Positions 46,736 through 57,270 of a stretch of 64,000 bases of DNA are shown here, piece after piece. The translations under genes and the position numbers were made by a program. The stretch's first letter is position 1. Each line of letters starts with the position of its first letter. Origin of the DNA: a bacterium. Lineage in GTDB: Bacteria; Planctomycetota; Planctomycetia; Planctomycetales; Planctomycetaceae. The DNA lies in assembly GCA_016125225.1 (NCBI GenBank), contig WGME01000011.1:1-64000 (forward strand), read 5' to 3'. Under the pieces are notes generated by a model. The model made no database searches and was not told the origin of the DNA. It saw only the letters and a program-made list of their open reading frames with translations.

Positions 46736-47497
46736 TCAGTTCTCGGAACGAATGGCCGACAGAATGCCATCCCACAAAGCGATGCGCCGCCGCAAGGCTT
46801 CACAAGCGGTTTGCTCGGCCGCAGCCAGTTTGTCGGCGTCTCCAGCACACAATTGCTCGACCAGCCGTCGGGCTAACGGACCGTGATGATCGCCGTCGAG
46901 TTCAATGTGCCGCACGAGATAGTGCCGCAGCCGGTCGACTTCGTGGCCTTCGTTTTTCAAAGTTTCAACCATTCGCCGAAACATATCGGGGATGATGTCT
47001 TCGCGGCCATAAAAGAAAGCGGCGGCGACCTCATGCGGTTGGCCTTCTGTCGCCAAGTTCAGAGAGAATTCCACAAAGGACTGTGTGCTGGGCAAGGCGG
47101 ATGTCTCCTGCAGCACAGCGTTCCAGGCTTTCCCTGCTTGAAGTTGCCCCAGAAACCCATCGATGGGTTGAGTCTCCGCACCCAGTTCCTGCATCGCCTG
47201 ATGATAGAGTTCGTAATGGCTGGCATAACCACCCCGGCCGTCGTCATCGGCCTCCTCGCCCAGCACGATTTCCAGAATGAAGCGCGACAGGTCTGCATCG
47301 GCCGCGGGCATCCAGGGGAGAGTCACGCAGGTGACTTCACGCTGCAATCGTTTGAGCAGTGACATGAAGTCCCACACCGCGAAGACATGCTCTCGCATGA
47401 AAATACAAAGCGATCGCCGATCGTTGATGGCGGTATAAATCGGGTGATCGACGAGTTGCTGACGCAATTCGGCCAACTCGCCGGCGGAGGTTTCCAT
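46736..47497 (-). CDS. DUF3050 protein
   Basis: LVDHPIYTAINDRRSLCIFMREHVFAVWDFMSLLKRLQREVTCV. Confidence 0.88.
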   Translation of the reverse strand: METSAGELAELRQQLVDHPIYTAINDRRSLCIFMREHVFAVWDFMSLLKRLQREVTCVTLPWMPAADADLSRFILEIVLGEEADDDGRGGYASHYELYHQAMQELGAETQPIDGFLGQLQAGKAWNAVLQETSALPSTQSFVEFSLNLATEGQPHEVAAAFFYGREDIIPDMFRRMVETLKNEGHEVDRLRHYLVRHIELDGDHHGPLARRLVEQLCAGDADKLAAAEQTACEALRRRIALWDGILSAIRSEN

Positions 47498-47768
47498 GTC
47501 AGTCTAATCCAGAACAAGCATTTCGCAGACACAGGGTTAGGGTTTCGAGAACCCGGAAAGATTATGGTCTGCCCCATCCTTTCGACCACAATGCTCCGGG
47601 AGTTTCTCACGATTGGCAAGAGTGAGGCCCGTGGAGGCAGATTTTGAAAAAACCGGAAAAGGCTGAAGAAAATCGCCGGGGCTGTGCGTTGGGATAGCGG
47701 TGCCCGTGGGCGTTCGCGGAACCGCCGGTGCTACCGCTCCCCTTCTCTTTTCGACTGGGAAAGACTCA

Positions 47769-48661
47769 TGCCCACCCGACTGTTCCGATGTGGCGGCGTT
47801 GTGACATTGCTTGCCATCAGTCTCAGCCTGCTTTCCGCCGCGAATCAGGGACCGATTCGGCAACTCACGCTCGATCCGGATGCCGCGATGGTTCCATTGT
47901 TTGATGGCATGGAATCGGGGCAGTTCGAGGTGCGGATGTCGGCGATCAATGCCTATCAGTCCAACGTGGTGATTGCGAACACCGGGACCGAGGCGGTTAC
48001 GGTCGCGGTTCCCAAAGCCGCCGTTGGAGTGCATATCCTGCCCCAGTTTGGCTTTGGAAATGGTCCCGGCCAGAATCAGGGCCAAGGGTTCTTCAGTGGC
48101 AACAACAATGGGCAAAACGGTCAGGCAGGCCAGGCACAAGGCGTCGGAGGCACCATGCAGGGCAACTCGCCGTTCGGCCAGAGCAATGGCAATAACAACT
48201 TCTTCGGCAACGGCTTTCCCAGCGTACCGGCTGAGATGGTCACACCCGACCTGCAGCAATACGGCGGTCTTGCAACCATCCCCGCAGGAAAGTCGATCCT
48301 GCTAAAGATGAAAACCGTTTGCCTGAGTTATGGTCGGCCAGACCCGATGTCGAAGATGACCTATCGGCTGGTGCCGGTAGAAGAGTATTCCAGCGATCCT
48401 GTGCTGGCGGAACTCCTCGAAAGCTATACCGAACGGGTCGATCGAGACACGATGCAGGCCGCCACCTGGCATGTCGCGAATGGTCTCTCGTGGGACCAGA
48501 TTCGCCAGCTTCCCGATCGTCGCGTTCCCGGCGTGAGTGCCACCATTTTCACGCCGCGTGATGTGCAGTCCGCAGAACAATTCGTGACAGCGGTGACGGA
48601 AGCCGCAAAAGATCGTCCCGCATCAAAAACTCCCCCGGTCACCACCGCCAACCGCAATTAG
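47769..48661 (+). CDS. Secreted hypothetical protein with G/N/Q-rich insert
   Basis: Signal-like MPTRLFRCGGVVTLLAISLSLLSA; GNGPGQNQGQGFFSGNNNGQNGQ. Confidence 0.7.
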
Positions 48662-48708
48662 CCACGAGGCAGAGCCGAGCGCTGACCACGATCGCTGACC
48701 ATCCGAAG

Positions 48709-50205
48709 TCACCAGCCGAATTCCCCCGCTGCGGTGGGCATGGTGACTTCGAACCAGTCGTGATTTGTCGCTGATTCACGTGTCAGTTCCAGACAAGCCG
48801 CGCCGAGCGCAAAGGCCCGGTCGTCATGACAGCAGGGCTGACGGCGATGGTCGATTCGCACGCGGCCGCCGCTGTTGGTTCGCAACACCAATGCTGCCAG
48901 TTCGGTTTCCAGGTCGTCACAGGTTGGGCTGTTCGCGAGCTGTCCACAACCGGGATACCACCGCACCTGCTGATGGACGATGAGATTCCGCAGAGTCAAG
49001 GCGAGTGCATGATTGCCCCGCCCGGCGGCGAAGTCGAATCGCTGCAGCCGATACTTCGCCGACAGCCGCTGAATCACGCCGAGCAATTGATATTCATCGA
49101 GCACAAACCGCACCCTCGGAAAGTGGGCCGCGATGTGGGCGATCCAGTCCTCGACCCATTGCACCAGCACCGGTTGATCGGCCGAGGGAGCCACCACATC
49201 CATACGGTCCACAATCATGGTCGGTCCCTCGCGATGCACCACCACCCCCACGGTGCGGTCATGCTTTTCGGCATAGTCAATCGCTGCAACATAATCGAAC
49301 TCGGCATGACCATGTGATCGCAGCATCAGGCGACTATCCCGGCAAGCGGCGACCTCCGCGAGTGTGACAAACTCGCCATCAGAATGTTGCCACGCGTTCT
49401 CCCATAACCGGGCATAGACGCTCGGCGGTAACAAGCGTTGCTGCTCGGCGAGGCTGGCCGGGGTGATCCACGGAGCTTGCGGCCCCTGAAGTGACGAGAA
49501 GTACCACTCGGCCGAAGTCCGGGCGGTTTCGCGGAGTTCCCATTGCCAACCCGTGCCGATTCCGGCGTTGGTTAGCACCACCAGCACACAGCCGGGTTTC
49601 TTCGCTGCAGAAGACGACAGCGAATACCACAAATCGGGCTTGGCCCAATGGCAGACTTCATCACAAATCACGAAGTCGGGAAGTTGCCCCCAAGAACTAC
49701 TAACGTCGGAAGAGATCACCTGCAACTGGCTGCCGGTGTGACGATTCCGAATCACCTGCTTCTGCACCATCAGATCAGGGCAGAGGACCGGGTTGTGTCG
49801 CACCAGATCGGCAATAGCCGTGTGAATGAGCGTGGCCTGTTCCTGATCAGCGGCTGCGGCCAGTCCACGCAGCGTATGCGGCGACCACTGCAGAATCCAG
49901 GTGACTTGAATCGCGGTATCGGTGGTCTTGGAATGACCACGCGGCCGTTCGAGATACGCCCGACGTACCGTGGCATTCTCTGTCAACCCCGCCAAGGCTC
50001 TCCATGCCGGATCAAGAGCCAGAAAGTCACGTTGTTGCCACGCTTGAAGAACTTCACAGAATAACGGCCCCACGCCGGAGCCGATGCGGAGAATCTGACG
50101 GTAATCGGCCGGATCACGGGCGGCGAGCCGCTGTTGCCAGGCGTGCTGCAATCGCAGTCGGGAGATCAAGTCCTGCCGCGACGCAGGCGTCAACCAGTTC
50201 GTCAT
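48709..50205 (-). CDS. terL: Phage-type terminase large subunit of non-prophage island
   Basis: RPRGHSKTTDTAIQVTWILQWS...LPDFVICDEVCHWAKPDLWYSL...YVAAIDYAEKHDRTVG. Confidence 0.82.
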   Translation of the reverse strand: MTNWLTPASRQDLISRLRLQHAWQQRLAARDPADYRQILRIGSGVGPLFCEVLQAWQQRDFLALDPAWRALAGLTENATVRRAYLERPRGHSKTTDTAIQVTWILQWSPHTLRGLAAAADQEQATLIHTAIADLVRHNPVLCPDLMVQKQVIRNRHTGSQLQVISSDVSSSWGQLPDFVICDEVCHWAKPDLWYSLSSSAAKKPGCVLVVLTNAGIGTGWQWELRETARTSAEWYFSSLQGPQAPWITPASLAEQQRLLPPSVYARLWENAWQHSDGEFVTLAEVAACRDSRLMLRSHGHAEFDYVAAIDYAEKHDRTVGVVVHREGPTMIVDRMDVVAPSADQPVLVQWVEDWIAHIAAHFPRVRFVLDEYQLLGVIQRLSAKYRLQRFDFAAGRGNHALALTLRNLIVHQQVRWYPGCGQLANSPTCDDLETELAALVLRTNSGGRVRIDHRRQPCCHDDRAFALGAACLELTRESATNHDWFEVTMPTAAGEFGW

Positions 50206-50602
50206 CGTTGAGTTGCTCGTAAGAGTCTGCGGGAAGATCGGCGGCGAGGGATTGCGTCCAACCGGTGACGGGCCGATGCCGTAACCAGAACTGCTGAGCC
50301 GAGACCTGGCCTTTCATCGCCGCCTGATACAGAGCCGCGAGGACATTCTGACTGAGTGTGTCGAACACCTGCTGCAAGGTGGCCGTGAAGCCTTCGTCCT
50401 GGGCCAGCGTTTTCCAGAACCGTTCCACCGGCCAACCAAATTGAGCACACGCAGCCGCGGGGCTCGCTCCTCGCAACAACCACTCGACGAGTGTCTGTTG
50501 TTCATCAGTCGTGAGAACCGCCGGTAGCTGGGGGCGTGGCCGCCGTGTGCGACCGGTTGTCGAAGAGGTAGTAGACCGGCTCGGCATGGCGGCTTTTTTC
50601 AT
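50114..50602 (-). CDS. Terminase small subunit-like protein
   Basis: LTTDEQQTLVEWLLRGASPAAACAQFGWPVERFWKTLAQDEGFTATLQQV; adjacent to TerL. Confidence 0.55.
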   Translation of the reverse strand: MKKAAMPSRSTTSSTTGRTRRPRPQLPAVLTTDEQQTLVEWLLRGASPAAACAQFGWPVERFWKTLAQDEGFTATLQQVFDTLSQNVLAALYQAAMKGQVSAQQFWLRHRPVTGWTQSLAADLPADSYEQLNDDELVDACVAAGLDLPTAIAARLATAARRP

Positions 50603-51173
50603 ACGATTCGGCGGAGATGAGTCTCGGGCGGCCTTGCGCATCTCGCTGGGCTCCATAAATGGCAGAATGTCCGGCACGGGACCGGTTGGTTTTCTGGGTG
50701 ATGCCGACCCGCGTGAAACCGGCACGTTCAAAGAACGGGTTGTTGTGTCCCATTTCGGCGAGGGCTTCAATCCACGGCCAACGGCTTTGCTGGCAACTGG
50801 CCCGAATGAACGCCGCCGCCAGTCCGGCCCCGCGGTACGTCGGGTGCAACACCACGCGTGACAACGTCACCAGTTGCTGATTCAACGCCTGTAACCGCAC
50901 TCGCGACCAGCCGCCTTGCAAGCCAAAGAATCGCGAGCGGGCCTTTAAAGCCCTAGCGGGAGAAGCAAAAACACAAATGCCGATGGGGTCACATCCATGC
51001 CACAGCACCGTCACGTCACGCACGATGGGGAGCTTGTGGCTGCGGTAATGCCACCGAGCAAAGTACGGCCAATCGCGTGCCGATCCGGTGGTGAGTTGTA
51101 ACCCATCGGCGAAGCTGATGTCTTTTTTTTTACGTCGCGACGCGTGACTTCGATCTGCCCATCCAGCTGGCAC
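50505..51173 (-). CDS. GNAT acetyltransferase-like (Mom-like) domain, -1 frame relative to the ABC ATPase
   Basis: DWPYFARWHYRSHKLPIVRDVTVLWHGCDPIGICVFASPA...LSRVVLHPTYRGAGLAAAFIRAS. Confidence 0.75.
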   Translation of the reverse strand: MPAGWADRSHASRRKKKDISFADGLQLTTGSARDWPYFARWHYRSHKLPIVRDVTVLWHGCDPIGICVFASPARALKARSRFFGLQGGWSRVRLQALNQQLVTLSRVVLHPTYRGAGLAAAFIRASCQQSRWPWIEALAEMGHNNPFFERAGFTRVGITQKTNRSRAGHSAIYGAQRDAQGRPRLISAESYEKSRHAEPVYYLFDNRSHTAATPPATGGSHD

Positions 51174-51748
51174 CTCACCAGCACATCGGGTTGCAGATCA
51201 TCGAGGATATCAGTGTGAGTGGTGGCGATCAGAAAGCCAGTGCTGGTACGGCTTGCAACTTTCCGCAGATTGAAGGCGATCACTTTTGCCAAAGTGCGAT
51301 CCAATGCCGCAGTGAATTCATCGGCGACCAGCCAGTGCGGCTGCTGAGCGAGACCCAATGCGAGACGAAAGCGGTAACGCTGACCATCGCTCAGTTCCTG
51401 CGGTGTTCGCAGCATCAGTTGGGCTTCCCCTAGACCACACGAGGAGAGCAGCGACATCGTTTCCGCAAACGGGGTCGGCATGGCTTCAACGAGAATTCGT
51501 TCCCCGAGTTCCAACTGATCGGTCCAGACGACCTCGGTCAATTGTTCGGCGGCAGCCCGCAGCAAACTCGACTTACCCGAACCGGAAGCACCGACAAAGG
51601 CCACGATGTTGCCCGGTTGAATCGGCAGTTCGAGTTGCTCGGCAATCACATGCCGCCCCGTTTCGAAGCCAATTCCGAAATGATCCATGACCTGCGAGGC
51701 GTGCACCGAGGGGGTTTTCGGCAGAAAATCGTAGGCGACAGAAAGGTG
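51011..51748 (-). CDS. Soluble ABC-type ATPase
   Basis: Walker A GASGSGKSS, signature LSDGQRYRFRLALGLA, Walker B HWLVADEFTAALD; no TM segments. Confidence 0.85.
   Translation of the reverse strand, partial: HLSVAYDFLPKTPSVHASQVMDHFGIGFETGRHVIAEQLELPIQPGNIVAFVGASGSGKSSLLRAAAEQLTEVVWTDQLELGERILVEAMPTPFAETMSLLSSCGLGEAQLMLRTPQELSDGQRYRFRLALGLAQQPHWLVADEFTAALDRTLAKVIAFNLRKVASRTSTGFLIATTHTDILDDLQPDVLVRCQLDGQIEVTRRDVKKKTSASPMGYNSPPDRHAIGRTLLGGITAATSSPSCVT
51122..51128 (-). promoter_or_regulatory. Candidate -1 slippery heptamer A AAA AAG inside an A9 run, joining ABC and GNAT frames
   Basis: Zero frame GTA AAA AAA AAG ACA; -1 frame continues KK-DISFADGLQLTTGSARDWPYFARWHY. Confidence 0.65.
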
Positions 51749-51868
51749 CATAACCGTCTCGCAAGTGCTGAGTGGAAAGGTGGAACACATTTAGCGCGGT
51801 TGACGAACATGCAGGCGAACATCGGGATGCTCAGCCAGGCATTGATCGAGCACCGCACGCAGTTCGTC

Positions 51869-52384
51869 TCAGTCATCGATTGGGACTTCGAGTGTCACCT
51901 GCACCTGATCTTCATTGTCGCTGTCCGTATCAGCAGATTCGGGCGGCAACGGGGCGGGTGCCATCAGGAGATGCGTTAAGTCGGCGGTATCAAACCCCGT
52001 CAACGTGGCATCGAAATCGGGCAGAGATTGCAGTTCGCTCACCAGATCGATCAGCTTCGCGGAATCCCAATCTCCACCAACCCGCGCGTTGTTGAGCGCC
52101 ACATTCAGGGCCTTCTCGCGCTCCAATGGCAACTCAACCACGACACAGTCGACTTCCGTGGTTCCCTGGTCCCGCAGGACCTGCACCCGCTGATGACCAC
52201 CGACGATATGCCCCGTGGTGCGGTTCCAGACGATCGGCTGAACGAGTTCGAACTCCGTCAGCGACCGCAGCAACTTGTCATACCCGGGCATGCCGGGCTT
52301 AAGCGTTTTTCGCGGGTTATAGGGAGCCGATCGAAGTTGATCGATCGGTAAGCGTTCGATCTGCATGAGCGAGTCTTCCTTCAA
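51869..52384 (-). CDS. ParB-like nuclease domain protein
   Basis: IDQLRSAPYNPRKTLKPGMPGYDKLLRSLTEFELVQPIVWNRTTGHIVGGHQRVQVLRD. Confidence 0.88.
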   Translation of the reverse strand: MKEDSLMQIERLPIDQLRSAPYNPRKTLKPGMPGYDKLLRSLTEFELVQPIVWNRTTGHIVGGHQRVQVLRDQGTTEVDCVVVELPLEREKALNVALNNARVGGDWDSAKLIDLVSELQSLPDFDATLTGFDTADLTHLLMAPAPLPPESADTDSDNEDQVQVTLEVPIDD

Positions 52385-52749
52385 CGGTCCTGGTTTTTGT
52401 GGGGATGTGTCTGCCAGTCGGAGGTCTGTGGCAGGGATGCCTCAGCATCACGATCTGGATTCATGAAGGTGTCCAGGACTTCCGGAGGCAACGGCTCTAG
52501 AGCAAAGCGGTCCTGCAGTTCTCCCTTGATCTGTCGCAGACAACGCATGACATGCCCCTTGTGGTGGCCAAAGGCCAGGCCAATCTGCTCCAGGTTCCAA
52601 CCACAGGCTTCCCGCAAGGCGAACATCGCCAGGTAGCGCCAGCACTGAACGTCCTCTCTGGCAAAATTCTGTTCGACACGCGACCATAACTCTTGAGCCC
52701 CCGCTCGAGGCAACGGCACCTTCTGTTGATAACGATTGACAACGGTCAT
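52381..52749 (-). CDS. Sigma region 4-like HTH protein
   Basis: WRYLAMFALREACGWNLEQIGLAFGHHKGHVMRCLRQIK. Confidence 0.6.
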   Translation of the reverse strand: MTVVNRYQQKVPLPRAGAQELWSRVEQNFAREDVQCWRYLAMFALREACGWNLEQIGLAFGHHKGHVMRCLRQIKGELQDRFALEPLPPEVLDTFMNPDRDAEASLPQTSDWQTHPHKNQDR

Positions 52750-52905
52750 CCGATGGAACTCCTGATCGCGATCCGCTGTGTCGCGTCACCTGCTTCGAGG
52801 AAGAATGTTGCGCGACGTTTGCGGGAACGCGGTGACGTATGGTGGCAGGCAAATTGCTGTTGAAAAAGTAGAATTTCGGCCTTTTCACGAAATTGGTTTT
52901 CAGAC

Positions 52906-53955
52906 ATGACCGAGGAGTTTTCGATCCCCGAACGCTACAGCCGACAAGTTCGATTTGCCGGGTTGGGGACCGAGGGGCAAGCCCGGTTGATGCAAAGTCG
53001 GGCCGTCCTCTGCGGTTGTGGTGCGCTGGGGACGGTGCTGGCAGAAACTCTGGTGCGGGCGGGTGTCGGATTCCTGCGAATCATTGATCGCGACTTCGTA
53101 GAAGCCTCGAACTTGCAACGGCAGGTGCTGTTCGATGAAGACGATGTCGAGCAGCAGTTACCGAAAGCGATCGCTGCGGCGAACAAGCTGCGGCGGATCA
53201 ATTCATCGGTGGAGATTGAACCGATTGTCGCCGATGTCAGCCCGCAGAATGTGCGGTCGCTGTTCGCGGATGTCGATGTGATTCTCGATGGCACCGACAA
53301 CTTTGAAACCCGCTTCCTGATCAACGATGCGTCGCTGGAAATGGGGACGCCATGGATCTATGGCGGGTGTGTCGGCAGTCATGGGCAATCAATGACCATC
53401 GTTCCCGGTGAGACCGCGTGCTTGCGGTGCATCATCGAATCGCCACCGGAACCGGGATCGTCTGAAACGTGTGATACCGCAGGCGTGCTGGGACCGGCGA
53501 TTCAAGTAGTCGCCTCATTGCAAGCCGTCGCCGCCATGAAACTCCTCTCGGGACAGCGGCAACTCATTGCGCCGAAGCTCACGATTGTCGATGTGTGGGA
53601 ACCGAGTTGGCGAACGATGAACCTGGCCCATGTGCGGCCGGAGAATCAATGCCCGGCGTGCGTGCGCGGAGAACGAAAATGGCTGCAGGGAGCCAGCACG
53701 GCTCAAACCACGGTTCTCTGTGGCCGCAATGCCGTACAGGTCACACCCGCCGAAGCCGCGCAGCTCGATCTTGCGGCTCTCAGTCAGCGTTGGAGCAATC
53801 TGGGTCAGGTCACCAGCAACCCGTTTCTGGCGAAGTTACAGGTGACGGGTCAGCCGTTAGAACTCACCGTCTTCCGCGACGGACGGGCCATCATCAAAGG
53901 GACCGATGACCCCACCGCCGCACGCACCGCCTATGCAAAGTTCATCGGCGGGTGA
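52906..53955 (+). CDS. ThiF/MoeB/HesA family E1-like adenylyltransferase
   Basis: RYSRQVRFAGLGTEGQARLMQSRAVLCGCGALGTVLAETLVRAGVGFLRIIDRDFVEASNLQRQVLFDEDDV; CxxC...CxxC zinc motif. Confidence 0.9.
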   Translation: MTEEFSIPERYSRQVRFAGLGTEGQARLMQSRAVLCGCGALGTVLAETLVRAGVGFLRIIDRDFVEASNLQRQVLFDEDDVEQQLPKAIAAANKLRRINSSVEIEPIVADVSPQNVRSLFADVDVILDGTDNFETRFLINDASLEMGTPWIYGGCVGSHGQSMTIVPGETACLRCIIESPPEPGSSETCDTAGVLGPAIQVVASLQAVAAMKLLSGQRQLIAPKLTIVDVWEPSWRTMNLAHVRPENQCPACVRGERKWLQGASTAQTTVLCGRNAVQVTPAEAAQLDLAALSQRWSNLGQVTSNPFLAKLQVTGQPLELTVFRDGRAIIKGTDDPTAARTAYAKFIGG

Positions 53956-53993
53956 GTCGAAATCGTCAAAAGCAATCCCTCCGGCCTCATTCA

Positions 53994-54485
53994 TCAATCC
54001 GATTTCGCACAGGGATGAGTGCAGTCCAGTTCCAGCATCTGAATCCAATCGCGAATCAACTTCGCGGTTTGCTCAATGGCTTCCGCCGGACCAATTTCCA
54101 GCATTATTTCATTGCAACAATGCCCATCGTTAATACAGGGGCCAAACCGATACCGAAGTTTGGTGAGGAAGATGCGATCCCCCGATTTTTCCTGAGTGTC
54201 GATGCAGATTTCGAAATCTTCGCCCGCGTTGACAAGACTCGCAGCTTGTGTACCAGACTGTGACAAGAGGTCTAATCGAGTTGCAAACCTTGCCAGATCA
54301 TACCCGTAACACATCGACTGAAGGGTGACGGTTGTCTTACCTTGATAGCTCAATCCACCCACAAGTGTGACTTGAGCAGATATACTCAGTTCCGTCTGGT
54401 TGACAGGCGAAAAGCAAATTGTGCATTCGCAGTTTGTAGTCCAGCGAAGTACCAAGTCCATTCCATCGTTGAGAAACGAATGCAT
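53994..54485 (-). CDS. Hypothetical protein
   Basis: 163-aa ORF. Confidence 0.45.
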   Translation of the reverse strand: MHSFLNDGMDLVLRWTTNCECTICFSPVNQTELSISAQVTLVGGLSYQGKTTVTLQSMCYGYDLARFATRLDLLSQSGTQAASLVNAGEDFEICIDTQEKSGDRIFLTKLRYRFGPCINDGHCCNEIMLEIGPAEAIEQTAKLIRDWIQMLELDCTHPCAKSD

Positions 54486-54536
54486 GGCTGGATTGAAAAG
54501 CCTGCGAGTGTGTGATCGTCAACCTATCTGAGTCGT

Positions 54537-55790
54537 TCAATCCACAATCAGCACACGGTGCATTTCACTTAGCGTGGTGATGCCAGCGCGGACTTTTTTG
54601 ATGGCGGATTGTTCGAGTGTCTGCATGCCATTCTGGATGGCCATGGCCCGCAATTCCTTGGCACTGGCATTCCCTAAGATCGCGCTGCGGACGGTCGTGT
54701 CGATGCTCAGGACTTCAAAGACGCCCGTGCGGCCCAGATACCCCGTATGGAAGTTGATGTCGGCGGGAATGCCGCGACGCAATCGCACTTCGTGAGCCTG
54801 GCTGGGATCGATTCCCAGAATCGCCAGATCAGGGAAATCGGGCTGATACTCTTCAAACGATGATTCGCAGACTTTACGAACGAGTCGTTGTGAGATGATA
54901 CAGTTGACACTGTCGGCGATGAACATCGGCGGAATGCCGAAGTCACGGAAGACATCGACGGTGGCCGTGCTGTCATTCGCATGGAGCGTGCTGAGCACGC
55001 GGACGCCGGTGAGGCCCGCGCGAATGGCGATGTGTGCCGTCTCCGGATCACGAATTTCGCCCACCATGACCACATCCGGGTCTTGCCGGAGAATCCCGCG
55101 CAGAGCTTCGACAAAGCCAAAGTTGATTTTCGGATCGGTCTGAATCTGGGCGATGCCATCAATTCGGCGTTCGACCGGGTCTTCGATAGTGACCAGGCTG
55201 CGGCCCGGCTCATTGAGCCGTTCGAGACAGCTATACATCGTGCTGCTCTTGCCGCTACCGACCGGTCCCACGCTGAGGATCATGCCGTAGGGCAGCTTCA
55301 TCGCCGCGTTGAGCAGGCGGATCTGTTCATCGTCGAGGCCGAGTTCTTCCAGTTGGTTAAACGTGGTGGTGTCGGGCATGAGGCGAAGCACGAGCCGTTC
55401 GCCGAAAATGGTGGGCCCGCTGCCGACACGAACGTCGCGCTGGTGCTTGAGAACCGCGCTGGAGATATGACCATCTTGCGCGAACCGTCGCTCGGTGATG
55501 TCCATGCCCGACATCAGTTTCACGCGAGAGACCACCTGGTTCATCAACTCGGGCGGTAGTTGCAGCACATCGTGCAGCATGCCATCGACCCGCAATCGCA
55601 CCCGCAAGCCTGTTCGCGTGGGGTCGAGATGGATATCGGTGGCCCGCAACTGGAAGGCCCGTTCGAGCAGCAGGTCGACCAGGGGAGCCGGACCGACCAG
55701 ATCGACCAGTTCCCGAAGTTCTTCCTGCAGGGCTCGCTGACGTCCTTCAGGAGCCGGAGTGCCAGATGTCGACTCAACCATGACAAACAT
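54537..55790 (-). CDS. GspE/PilB-type secretion ATPase
   Basis: [49 protein letters not shown]...[29 protein letters not shown]. Confidence 0.92.
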   Translation of the reverse strand: MFVMVESTSGTPAPEGRQRALQEELRELVDLVGPAPLVDLLLERAFQLRATDIHLDPTRTGLRVRLRVDGMLHDVLQLPPELMNQVVSRVKLMSGMDITERRFAQDGHISSAVLKHQRDVRVGSGPTIFGERLVLRLMPDTTTFNQLEELGLDDEQIRLLNAAMKLPYGMILSVGPVGSGKSSTMYSCLERLNEPGRSLVTIEDPVERRIDGIAQIQTDPKINFGFVEALRGILRQDPDVVMVGEIRDPETAHIAIRAGLTGVRVLSTLHANDSTATVDVFRDFGIPPMFIADSVNCIISQRLVRKVCESSFEEYQPDFPDLAILGIDPSQAHEVRLRRGIPADINFHTGYLGRTGVFEVLSIDTTVRSAILGNASAKELRAMAIQNGMQTLEQSAIKKVRAGITTLSEMHRVLIVD

Positions 55791-55857
55791 CCCTCTATTT
55801 CCGGTGGTCGATCTCAGAGAACAATGTCGCGTGACCGATCATTGATCATCAACGGTG

Positions 55858-56682
55858 TTACGATTTCGCAGGGAGTTCGGCGGCCTCGGGTTCAGCGGTT
55901 TGAGGCTCTTGCGGACCAGGAACTTCCGGGGCAGCGACGGCTGGCTCTGGCTCGCCGGCGTTCTCCGGTTTTTCGGTCTCGGCTTCCGCTGTCTGGTCCG
56001 TCGTAGAAGATGTCTTGGGGGCGGCAATCGCGAAGACACTGGCCAGCAGAATGGTCAGTCCATACAGCAGCACACCGGTCCCCAGTGTTTTCTGAAAGCC
56101 TCGTGCATACAAGACCGCAACAGTAGCGAGGCTGAGTGCGGCAAAAGCACTGGCACAAGCAACCCAGGACGAGGCAGGTGAGGGCAGCCACTTGGCCTGC
56201 GTGAACGCCGCTACCAGGCAGACCGTACTGATGATCGCGGCGACTGTTGCCACCAGTACGAGGGTGCCAGAATTGGATTGCGAGGTGGCGTGACTTTCCG
56301 AACTGGCGCTGCGTCCCGGATCACCGCCCAACAGTCGGAGTCCTTCATCACGCGTGGTGACAATAGTCCAGAGTTTATTCAGGCCAGCCAGTGTCAGCAC
56401 TTCCTGAACCACGGGGTGTTGGTTAGCCACCACCATGGCTCCGGCGCGTTCCTTAATGGCTTTGAAGATGCGAACAATTAACGCAAGCTGAGCACTGCCC
56501 ATGTAATCGAGCGAGCACAGGTCAACCAGAATTTTGGGATGAGATGTCTCACTCAGCCGGGTCAGCACTTCCGTTCCGATGCTGTCGATATCGGCCCAGG
56601 CGACCTTATTCAGTTTGGGGAGCAGCACGATGATCAGACGGTTGCCGCTGGTCTCGAGTCGAAAGGCCGATGCGTCATTCAT
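55858..56682 (-). CDS. STAS-domain protein with C-terminal TM region
   Basis: KILVDLCSLDYMGSAQLALIVRIFKAIKERAGAMVVANQHPVVQEVLTLAGLNKLW; hydrophobic helices; AEP-rich tail. Confidence 0.75.
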   Translation of the reverse strand: MNDASAFRLETSGNRLIIVLLPKLNKVAWADIDSIGTEVLTRLSETSHPKILVDLCSLDYMGSAQLALIVRIFKAIKERAGAMVVANQHPVVQEVLTLAGLNKLWTIVTTRDEGLRLLGGDPGRSASSESHATSQSNSGTLVLVATVAAIISTVCLVAAFTQAKWLPSPASSWVACASAFAALSLATVAVLYARGFQKTLGTGVLLYGLTILLASVFAIAAPKTSSTTDQTAEAETEKPENAGEPEPAVAAPEVPGPQEPQTAEPEAAELPAKS

Positions 56683-57270
56683 GCGGAGAGCCCGTAGGTG
56701 TGAACGCGTGTTCCGTGCGACTGGTCATGACGAATCGACCGGTGAGTAGTTCCCCGTATCGATCCCTCCCGGTCAAGGCCAGATGAGCCTTTCTATCTTC
56801 TTCGGGTCAGGAAACTCCAGCAATAGCGCCGGGACGGGATTTATCAAAAAATCACCACGGAAGCGTCATTCCGGTCATAACGACACGCCCTGGATGGCTG
56901 GATCATTGCCAGCAAAAGACCGAACAGATCGACAGTGGAGCGAACTGCGGCACGTTCTGTGGCTGCGCAACCGTAATGGGTCTTCGATGAGCGGACAGCG
57001 ATCGACACAATCGCTGCAATCGTCGAGGGTTCAGGCGACAGGTAGTTTGTCTCCATCAGGCAGAGTTTCTCGTTGACAGCGATTTTTCTGGAGATGTAAG
57101 ATCAAGGAGTAGTTTGCGGACACGGATGTCGCCACGATCCTGTTTGAGACGTTAGCGGTGCGCTTGATCCCGTGTTCGACGGTATGTCGCGGGAGTGCTG
57201 TCGTTAACCCCGTCCTTCGCCCGTTCCCCGCCAACTCCGCTATGCACGCGGAGTGTGTCTGGAAATCGGA

